Source: an uncultured Verrucomicrobiota bacterium (GTDB lineage: Bacteria; Verrucomicrobiota; Verrucomicrobiia; Opitutales; Seribacteraceae). From it: 64,000 nucleotides of DNA. The stretch is from the NCBI GenBank assembly GCA_902569115.1, contig CACFTI010000006.1:1-64000 (forward strand). Direction: 5' to 3'. Of this stretch, positions 18,259-24,836 are shown piece by piece. A program made the translations under genes and the position numbers. A model generated the notes under the pieces. That model had not been told where the DNA came from, did no database searches, and saw only the letters and a program-made list of their open reading frames with translations. The stretch's first letter is position 1. Each line of letters starts with the position of its first letter.

Positions 18259-19233
18259 TTAATTGCTTTTTTCGGCAGCTTCGCACATACTCTTTACTAT
18301 TTGTTCAAATGTAACTGATGGATTCCATCCAAGTACATTTTGAGCCTTGGATGAATCTCCACAAAGTTGAACGGGTTCATTCGGGCGAACAAACTTCGAG
18401 TTAATCCGGATATGTTTCTGGTGATCGAGCCCAAAATATTCGAAAGAAAGTTGGAGGAAATCGGAAAGCTTATGAGTTTTTCCAGTCGCTAAAATATAAT
18501 CATCTGACTGTTTCTGCTGGAGCATCATCCACATGCCCTGAACATAATCCGGTGCATATCCCCAGTCCCGTTCTATATCCAAGTTACCAAGTTCTAGAAA
18601 TGCAGTTTTTCCTTGAGCGATGGAGGCCGCACCCCGTACAATTTTTTGAGTGACAAAGTTTTCTCCCCGGCGGGGAGATTCGTGATTATAGAGAATACCA
18701 TTGGATACATGTATACCATATCCAGTCCGGTAAACCTTACCCATTTGAACACAGAATGCTTTGCAGACGCCATAGGGAGAGGTTGGGTTAATCTGAGTTT
18801 CTTCTGTCTGAATGGTTTCTTGTGCATGGCCAAAGATTTCTGAGGAACCCGCGAGGTAGATTTTGGGCGGTTTTGCCTGATCCCGGCAAATCTCTAAAAG
18901 TTTGAGGGTCGCATTGGCGATTTCATGGGTAGTAAGCTCAGGTATCTCAAAGCTCAATGCCACATGGCTTTGACCTGCCAAATGATAGACTTCATTCGGA
19001 TTTATTTCAGAAAAAATCCTGCGAAGGGAGGCATCATCGGACAAATCTGCATAATGTAAAAAAAGTGACTTTCCATAAATATTTTCACCTTGTACCAAGT
19101 GGTCGATCCGCCAACGGTTCATCGAACTGGACCGACGAACAATCCCATGTACAGTGTATCCTTTTTCCAAAAGTAATTCCGTGAGGTAGGAACCGTCTTG
19201 TCCGGTAATTCCGGTGATGAGAGCGGTTTTCAA
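18259..19233 (-). CDS. gmd: GDP-mannose 4,6-dehydratase (324 aa)
   Basis: Converts GDP-mannose to GDP-4-keto-6-deoxymannose, the precursor of fucose, rhamnose, colitose or perosamine in GDP form. Typical blocks are ALITGITGQDGSYLTELLL, VHGIVRRSSSMN, NEVYHLAGQSHVALSF, SSEIFG and the catalytic SPYGVCKAF; LYNHESPRRGENFVTQKI is diagnostic. The start is TTG 19233. No GDP-4-keto-6-deoxymannose reductase/epimerase and no manB/manC are visible, so the pathway must be completed elsewhere or by one of the unassigned SDR or aminotransferase genes. Confidence 0.93.
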   Translation of the reverse strand: MKTALITGITGQDGSYLTELLLEKGYTVHGIVRRSSSMNRWRIDHLVQGENIYGKSLFLHYADLSDDASLRRIFSEINPNEVYHLAGQSHVALSFEIPELTTHEIANATLKLLEICRDQAKPPKIYLAGSSEIFGHAQETIQTEETQINPTSPYGVCKAFCVQMGKVYRTGYGIHVSNGILYNHESPRRGENFVTQKIVRGAASIAQGKTAFLELGNLDIERDWGYAPDYVQGMWMMLQQKQSDDYILATGKTHKLSDFLQLSFEYFGLDHQKHIRINSKFVRPNEPVQLCGDSSKAQNVLGWNPSVTFEQIVKSMCEAAEKSN

Positions 19234-19245
19234 ATCCCAGAAAAT

Positions 19246-19905
19246 TTACTTAGTTTCTTTAAAATCATCATAAGATTTTGAACCAACAGAAAGTTTATCT
19301 GGAAGTGGTTTATCCTCTTCAAGATCAAGACATCTTACCATTTCCTCTACCTTTTCATATCGATAGTTGGATTCGGGACATATAGCATGATTGGAATTAT
19401 CAAATTCTAGTTTATGGCCGTGGCGGCTCATGTAGCCAGATAATTTGCCGGGGTTGCCCAATACCAGACCATAATCTGGAATATCTTTTGTGACGACGGC
19501 ACCAGCTCCGATAAAGCAGTAACGACCGAGGGTAATTCCACAGACTATGGTCACATTGGCCCCAATCGTTGCCCCTTTCTTAATCAAAGTTTTTTCGTAA
19601 AGAGATTTTCGACTCACCTGCGAACGTGGGTTGGTCACATTAGTGAGTACGCAGGAAGGTCCAAGGAAGACATCGTCCTCTACGGTTATACCTCCGTAAA
19701 CCGCCACATTGTTTTGTACCTTAACATTGTTTCCAAGGCAGGCATTATCAGCTATCATTACATTTTGACCGAGCGAACAATTATTTCCAATAACTGCACC
19801 TGCACAAATGTGAGAAAAATGCCAGATGTTCGTGCCGACTCCGATGACTGCACCCTCATCCACGACTGCGGATGGCTGAATTTTTAATGGACTGGAATCA
19901 CTCAT
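19246..19905 (-). CDS. wbpD: UDP-3-amino-sugar N-acetyltransferase, WbpD/WlbB type (219 aa)
   Basis: Left-handed beta-helix acyltransferase, predicted to acetylate the 3-amino group of UDP-2-acetamido-3-amino-glucuronate. Hexapeptide repeats run from about residue 10 to 150 (IQPSAVVDEGAVIGVGTNIW, then NNCSLGQNVMIAD and GATIGANVTIVCGI). The motif CVLTNVTNPRSQ and GNPGKLSGYMSRHGHKL are family-typical. The C-terminal 50 residues are a non-repeat extension with acidic and Lys-rich character. ATG 19905 overlaps the upstream oxidoreductase stop by four bases. Confidence 0.88.
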   Translation of the reverse strand: MSDSSPLKIQPSAVVDEGAVIGVGTNIWHFSHICAGAVIGNNCSLGQNVMIADNACLGNNVKVQNNVAVYGGITVEDDVFLGPSCVLTNVTNPRSQVSRKSLYEKTLIKKGATIGANVTIVCGITLGRYCFIGAGAVVTKDIPDYGLVLGNPGKLSGYMSRHGHKLEFDNSNHAICPESNYRYEKVEEMVRCLDLEEDKPLPDKLSVGSKSYDDFKETK

Positions 19906-20915
19906 AGTGAAACCGGTTCTCCATTTTGCTCAATGCTTTTTTGGCAGGCGTGAAGAACTTTCAATACATTAATACCGGATTGGGCATTGGTTAGCGGTTG
20001 TTTTCTAGTTTGAATACATTCCAGGAAATGATTGCATTCCTCGCGCAGTGGCTCGCTGCTTGCATGATCTACAAATTCTGCAGCTTCTTTTTTGAGCAAG
20101 GGTATGGAACCCTCAAACTCCACTTTTTGCGGGTATAGTTGGAGTTTTTCTTTAATGGGAGCGATATCATTAAAAATCGCCATCTTTTTATCTCCCACAA
20201 CTACGAGACGTTGCTCCTTAAATGGATGTAGCCAACTGACAAAAATATGAGCCCGGGATTCGTTTTCGAACCTCAGGTTGGACAGAGTGGTATCTGCAAT
20301 TCCGCTGGTCAGGTAAGATCCACCACATGCGGAAACCTCAACCGGTGCCTGTCCAATCAAACGAAGAATCACAGCCACATCATGCGGGGCGAAACTCCAT
20401 AGGGCGTTTTCCTCGGTCCGCACCTTCCCAAAGTTCAAACGGTTGGAATAAATATAATTGACTTTACCTAACTCTCCAGAAGCAATCAATTCTCTAAGTT
20501 TGAGAACCGCAGGGTGGAATTCCAGGAGATGTCCAACTAGAAGAATGCGTCCTGTTTCCTCCGATACTTTTTTCATCTTTTTGGCATTATTCAGGGTCAA
20601 GGCCATAGGTTTTTCGACAAAGACATCTTTGCCTGCCTGCATGGCTTGGATCGCTAACTCAGCATGAGTCTCTGCAGGTGTAGCCAGGGCAACGCCCTGA
20701 ATTTGATCATTCCTAAGCACATCATCGAAGTTATCGGTTATTTCGGTATCAGGAGCAATGGAACAGGCAGTGGTCTGCCCGTTCTCTGTGGCATCGACCA
20801 CAGAAGAAAGTGCACCTAATCCATGAAAATTCCGACAAAGGTTTTTGCCCCAGTACCCGCAACCTACGAGAGCAATCTGTGGTGTAGTACTCAGACCTGA
20901 ACCTTCTTTAGCCAA
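19902..20915 (-). CDS. wbpB: UDP-GlcNAcA 3-dehydrogenase, Gfo/Idh/MocA family, WbpB/WlbA type (337 aa)
   Basis: NAD-dependent oxidoreductase predicted to oxidise C3 of UDP-N-acetylglucosaminuronate. The Rossmann start IALVGCGYWGKNLCRNF, the Lys-Pro motif DVFVEKPMAL (catalytic lysine about residue 96) and LVGHLLEFHPAVLKL are typical. The first in-frame start is TTG 20915, overlapping the epimerase gene by 25 bases. A CTG at 20894, seven bases after AGAAGG and in a CTGA overlap with the upstream stop, would place the start just before the Rossmann strand and looks at least as good. Confidence 0.87.
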   Translation of the reverse strand: MAKEGSGLSTTPQIALVGCGYWGKNLCRNFHGLGALSSVVDATENGQTTACSIAPDTEITDNFDDVLRNDQIQGVALATPAETHAELAIQAMQAGKDVFVEKPMALTLNNAKKMKKVSEETGRILLVGHLLEFHPAVLKLRELIASGELGKVNYIYSNRLNFGKVRTEENALWSFAPHDVAVILRLIGQAPVEVSACGGSYLTSGIADTTLSNLRFENESRAHIFVSWLHPFKEQRLVVVGDKKMAIFNDIAPIKEKLQLYPQKVEFEGSIPLLKKEAAEFVDHASSEPLREECNHFLECIQTRKQPLTNAQSGINVLKVLHACQKSIEQNGEPVSL

Positions 20916-21877
20916 TGTTGGTTATTCATATACCATTGAACTGATTTCTCAAGTCCTTCTTCGAGAGAAACCTGAGGTTCCCAACCCAATAAGTTTTTAG
21001 CCTTTGAAATATCTGCCCAAGTCTCCATCAGATCAGCTACATGGAAGGGCTTGTGGTCAATCTTTGCTTTTTTACCCAATAACTCTTCGAGCTTGGAAAT
21101 AATGGCATTTAGAGAAACCGGGTTCCTTCCACCACCGAGGTTGATGATCTGATATCCGATATCCTCAATAGCAGCAATGGTTCCTCGAGCTATATCATCC
21201 ACATAAGTAAAATCGCGGGATTGAGAACCGTCTCCAAACATTTGAATAGTTTCTTCCTCGGCGATCCATTTAATGAATCGGTAGGGTGACATATCAGGAC
21301 GACCGGCGGGTCCAAAAACAGTAAAATAACGCACAACGGATACATCCACTTGATAAAGTTTGTGATAACTGTATGCCATCAGCTCGCCCGCTTTCTTGGA
21401 GGCGGCATAGGGCGAAAGGGGCTCGTTTACAGCTAGGTCTTCGGTAAAGGGCATTTTTTGACCGGCATAGAGGGAGGATGTGGAAGCAAGAACAAGTTTT
21501 TTGCACCCATGTGTCCGCATGCACTCAAGTAGGTTGAGGGTACCTTCGGAATTGGTGGAAAGGTATACATAAGGGTTTTCCATGCAGTAGCGAACCCCTG
21601 CCCGGGCAGCCAAGTTAAGCACGGCATCAAAAGGGCCCTCTGCCTTAAAAAGATCGCTTAGCTTGGCTTGATCTTCGATATCCAAATACGCAAAGGAAAA
21701 ATTCTCTGCATAGGGGTGAGCTTTGAGTTGCTCTAGTCGCCAGTTCTTAAGGCGTATATCATAATAATCATTGAGATTATCCACCCCTATGACATGATCA
21801 CCCTGATCAAGTAATTGCTTACTGACCTGGGCGGCAATAAACCCCGCAGCACCAGTAACTAAATATTTTTTACTCAA
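20891..21877 (-). CDS. UDP-uronate 4-epimerase, SDR family (328 aa)
   Basis: NAD-dependent epimerase closest in look to UDP-glucuronate / UDP-GlcNAcA 4-epimerases. It has YLVTGAAGFIAAQVSKQLL, the GVDNLNDYYDIRLKNWRL segment characteristic of uronate epimerases, catalytic SPYAASKKAGE, and RYFTVFGPAGRPDMSPYRF. Between a UDP-GlcNAc 6-dehydrogenase and the 3-oxidase it would be expected to give the galacto form of the uronic acid. It starts at TTG 21877 in a TTGA overlap with the dehydrogenase stop. Plain UDP-GlcA to UDP-GalA conversion is the main alternative. Confidence 0.87.
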   Translation of the reverse strand: MSKKYLVTGAAGFIAAQVSKQLLDQGDHVIGVDNLNDYYDIRLKNWRLEQLKAHPYAENFSFAYLDIEDQAKLSDLFKAEGPFDAVLNLAARAGVRYCMENPYVYLSTNSEGTLNLLECMRTHGCKKLVLASTSSLYAGQKMPFTEDLAVNEPLSPYAASKKAGELMAYSYHKLYQVDVSVVRYFTVFGPAGRPDMSPYRFIKWIAEEETIQMFGDGSQSRDFTYVDDIARGTIAAIEDIGYQIINLGGGRNPVSLNAIISKLEELLGKKAKIDHKPFHVADLMETWADISKAKNLLGWEPQVSLEEGLEKSVQWYMNNQHWLKKVQV

Positions 21878-23154
21878 GCTTGGTAGTATTTTGAAGGCTT
21901 TTTAGTGATGCAGTTTCGGGAATCCACTAGTGGGTAGGTATAACCACTGAAATCAAAAGTTTTGTATTCGGCATGATCGGTGGATACCAAAATAAGGTCG
22001 TATGTATCCTCAATATCGACTGATTGTTTACCAGTAAAATGGGAATGTTCTCTGGTAGGCGGGACAACCGGAACAAATGAATCATTATATTCTACTATTG
22101 CTCCCTTGGCTTCCAATTTCTCCATCAATACAAAGCTGGGAGATTCCCGGCAGTCATCGACATTGGCCTTGTAAGCGAGTCCTAGAATTAAAATTTTAGC
22201 ACCCTTGACTGCTTTACCCTCGTCGTTCAGAGCATCCGCAACTTTTGATATTACATAGTCTGGCATGGCGGTATTAATCTCCCCTGCCAGTTCAATAAAG
22301 CGGGTATGCTTGCCAAACTCTCTTGCTTTCCAGGTTAAGTAAAAGGGGTCAATCGGGATGCAGTGCCCACCCAAACCCGGGCCGGGACGAAATGCCATAA
22401 AGCCGAATGGTTTGGTAGCAGCGGCATCGATCACCTCATGCACATCGATTCCCATGGCTTCATATACCACCTTGAGTTCGTTTACCAAGGCGATGTTCAC
22501 ACTGCGAAAAATATTTTCCAAAAGTTTGGTGGCCTCCGCTGCACGACAGGAAGAAACCCGATGGATTTTGTCTAATGCCTGACCGTATAATGCTTCGGCC
22601 AATTCCGCACATTTTGCGGTGTATCCACCGACCACTTTTGGAATAGTTTTGACTGAGGCGTCATCGCGACCGGGATCTTCCCGTTCAGGAGAGTAAGCCA
22701 AGTGGTAGTCCGTACCTGCTTTCATTCCAGATCCTTCCTCCAAGACGATGCGAAGTTCATTCTCAGTGGTCCCAGGGTAGGTGGTGGATTCCAAAGTAAC
22801 CAGCACGCCTTTTGCAAGGTGTGGAGCAATCGTTCTTGCGGTATCCAAAACGAAAGAGAGATCGGGCTCGCGATGATCATCCAGAGGAGTGGGTACACAA
22901 ATAAGAATGGCTTCCACTTCTGACAATCTAGAGGGATCAGTGGTGGCTTCCAGACGATTCGCATCGACCTGCTCGACAATGGTTTCTGAGGGGAAATGCT
23001 TCAGATAAGTCATACCTGCATTGATCGAATCGACCTTTTGTTGATCGAGATCGAACCCAAGGACGGAAACCCCGGATCGTGCGAACTGCAAGGACAGCGG
23101 AAGGCCGACATATCCAAGTCCAATAACTGAAATTTTTGAAAATTGCTTACTCAT
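21874..23154 (-). CDS. wbpA: UDP-N-acetylglucosamine 6-dehydrogenase, WbpA type (426 aa)
   Basis: Two-step NAD-dependent oxidation of UDP-GlcNAc to the uronic acid. It shows ISVIGLGYVGLPLSLQFA, ILICVPTPLDDHREPDL, TLESTTYPGTTENELR and LAYSPEREDPG. The catalytic cysteine lies in GPGLGGHCIPIDPFYLTWKA, and ILGLAYKANVDDCRESPS is near the C-terminus. The sequence pattern fits WbpA/WbpO better than UDP-glucose dehydrogenase. ATG 23154 overlaps the wzz stop by four bases. It supplies the substrate for the 4-epimerase, oxidase, aminotransferase and acetyltransferase that follow. Confidence 0.93.
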   Translation of the reverse strand: MSKQFSKISVIGLGYVGLPLSLQFARSGVSVLGFDLDQQKVDSINAGMTYLKHFPSETIVEQVDANRLEATTDPSRLSEVEAILICVPTPLDDHREPDLSFVLDTARTIAPHLAKGVLVTLESTTYPGTTENELRIVLEEGSGMKAGTDYHLAYSPEREDPGRDDASVKTIPKVVGGYTAKCAELAEALYGQALDKIHRVSSCRAAEATKLLENIFRSVNIALVNELKVVYEAMGIDVHEVIDAAATKPFGFMAFRPGPGLGGHCIPIDPFYLTWKAREFGKHTRFIELAGEINTAMPDYVISKVADALNDEGKAVKGAKILILGLAYKANVDDCRESPSFVLMEKLEAKGAIVEYNDSFVPVVPPTREHSHFTGKQSVDIEDTYDLILVSTDHAEYKTFDFSGYTYPLVDSRNCITKKPSKYYQA

Positions 23155-24083
23155 GAATTGGTAAAAGCTTCAGAACCTTGGAATTTTAATTTTTGTAGGA
23201 ACTGAGCAAAGAAGACGGCAAAGATACCCAGAAATCCCCCACATACCCCACCAAGGGCGACAATTAGTTTACGCTTTGGCTTTTCGCGAGTTTCCGGGGC
23301 GACGGCGGGATCGATTACTTCCAAAGCAAAGTCTTCATTTACATTGGCAAGCATGGCTTTTTGCTTCTCCGATTCGAGTAGGTTGTAGAGAACGGCACGC
23401 ATATCCTGCAAAGTGGTCTTGGCTAATTCCTGCTCGAGATACCCTACCCGTTTTTTGGAATCGGCAATTGCCTGCTCGCGGAGTTGCTCATTTAACTGCT
23501 TGACTAAATCGTTCGCCCATTGGGCAGCCACTTCTGGATCTTTCCAAGAAATGGAGAGGGTGATGAGACCTGATTTTTTGTCTTCATCGACCGAAAGACA
23601 GGCTTTAAATGATACAATTGCTTTTTGTTCGGTGGGCTCATCCTCTGTAGATGAAACCATCCATGTTTGGTTATCAGCATCCCAAATTTCATCAAATAAA
23701 ACAGTGATGAGTTTATTTTGGTTTATGTAAGTGCGGAGAAATTTTCGGGAATTTAAGGTAGCAACCACCTGCTCGACATTGGAATCGCTGGGAATGGAAA
23801 TCCCAGCCATGGCGGCAAGACCACCAAACTGACTGAGGGTAGATGATGCACCAGATTTTTCCTCCTGAGCGGGGGCCAATAAGGTTTCCGCCTTAAAGAC
23901 CTCCGGGGCATAGAGGGCATAGGCAACGGCAAGTCCGATGCAAAGGATGGTGATGCCCACTATGGTTTTCCATGCCTGCAGGAGGGTGCGGATTAGTTCG
24001 AGAAGGTCGATCTCGTCCTCATCGGATGGAGGGCCAGACTCGACCATGACATATTTTGTAGATGATTTGGGATCTTCGCTCAT
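23151..24083 (-). CDS. wzz: Wzz-type chain-length determinant / polysaccharide co-polymerase (310 aa)
   Basis: Inner-membrane protein that sets polymer length with Wzy. An acidic cytoplasmic N-terminus (EDEIDLLELIRTLLQAWK) leads into span 1 (about 40-58). A large periplasmic domain with a helical stretch (about 180-240) follows. The Pro/Lys-rich EKPKRKLIVALGGVCGG then leads into span 2 (about 271-293). The protein ends shortly after span 2, so there is no fused Wzc/BY-kinase domain. ATG 24083 lies 78 bases after the regulator gene, and the stop overlaps wbpA by four bases. Confidence 0.92.
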   Translation of the reverse strand: MSEDPKSSTKYVMVESGPPSDEDEIDLLELIRTLLQAWKTIVGITILCIGLAVAYALYAPEVFKAETLLAPAQEEKSGASSTLSQFGGLAAMAGISIPSDSNVEQVVATLNSRKFLRTYINQNKLITVLFDEIWDADNQTWMVSSTEDEPTEQKAIVSFKACLSVDEDKKSGLITLSISWKDPEVAAQWANDLVKQLNEQLREQAIADSKKRVGYLEQELAKTTLQDMRAVLYNLLESEKQKAMLANVNEDFALEVIDPAVAPETREKPKRKLIVALGGVCGGFLGIFAVFFAQFLQKLKFQGSEAFTNS

Positions 24084-24161
24084 AGAATTTATCTCAATAC
24101 GCTACCGCCCTTGGCCGTTTGCGACAAGCAAAGCCAATTGGAGGAAACCATTACTTTTTGT

Positions 24162-24713
24162 TTAATCAGAACTTTTTTGGGGCAGACGATCGCTCTTTCC
24201 AACGATCATCTTAACCCATGGGAGCAAACGGCTCATTTGCCGGTGCCAACCCGATAAAATCTCGTGCCTGCAAACTCCACGCTTGCGGGCATCCACATCC
24301 TCTAAATCATTGACCAAGCTCTCAATTTGCTTGAGACGCCCCACACCTTTATCCAAATGCGGGTCCGCCTGTTCTCGCAAAAAACCACCCACTAATTTGC
24401 GCAATCGAATTTCAGCAACAAACATCTCCTTGCGTTCTCCAGGTTCAAAAACAGATGAAACCGCACCCAATTGGCGCAACGCACGTAAGCCCTGACTGGC
24501 TGATCCCTTGCTTATTTCAAGAAGTTTCATTACTTCATCCATGGAGAGGGATTGATCCCTGCAAAAGAGAAGTCCGTAAATCTGGCCATAAGATTTAGGC
24601 AACCCAAAAGAATTTGCCGCATTGAGAAAGAGATCAATTACCGCAATTTCCCATTCATCAAGATAGTCTTTCTGATTAGATGATGAAACATTTGCTACTG
24701 AAAAAGAGGTCAT
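24162..24713 (-). CDS. GbsR/MarR-family transcriptional regulator (183 aa)
   Basis: Winged-helix DNA-binding protein of the GbsR type. The central segment runs FGLPKSYGQIYGLLFC, then QSLSMDEVMKLLEISKGSAS (recognition helix) and ALRQLGAVSSVFEPGERKEM (wing), with a helical C-terminal half for dimerisation. It stands between wza and wzz in the export/assembly part of the locus. A perfect inverted repeat 28-55 bases upstream of its ATG (24741-24768) is a good candidate autoregulatory operator. Homologues often sense osmolytes or other small molecules; no ligand can be inferred here. Confidence 0.88.
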   Translation of the reverse strand: MTSFSVANVSSSNQKDYLDEWEIAVIDLFLNAANSFGLPKSYGQIYGLLFCRDQSLSMDEVMKLLEISKGSASQGLRALRQLGAVSSVFEPGERKEMFVAEIRLRKLVGGFLREQADPHLDKGVGRLKQIESLVNDLEDVDARKRGVCRHEILSGWHRQMSRLLPWVKMIVGKSDRLPQKSSD

Positions 24714-24740
24714 GCATATTATTTCCTGACATTAAAGGAT

Positions 24741-24768
24741 ACTTTGTTCAAGTTTTTTTGAACAAAGT
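24741..24768. promoter_or_regulatory. perfect inverted repeat, candidate operator for the GbsR-type regulator
   Basis: Arms ACTTTGTTCAA (24741-24751) and TTGAACAAAGT (24758-24768) are exact reverse complements separated by GTTTTT. An outer pair TTTCCTGA (24722-24729) / TCAGGAAA (24773-24780) flanks it. The site lies in the 123-base gap between wza and the regulator gene, just upstream of the regulator start. It has no U-tract on the minus-strand transcript and the stem is AT-rich, so a dimeric repressor site fits better than a terminator. A structured RNA remains possible. Confidence 0.6.
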
Positions 24769-24836
24769 GACTTCAGGAAAGCATGCAAGTAGAGAAAGTA
24801 TGATCTACTAGGCTATGTAAAAGTTATTTTCTGTCC

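Noticed and set aside
24722-24780. Rho-independent terminator of wza
   Set aside because: The minus-strand hairpin is AT-rich and not followed by a U run; position upstream of the regulator fits an operator better.
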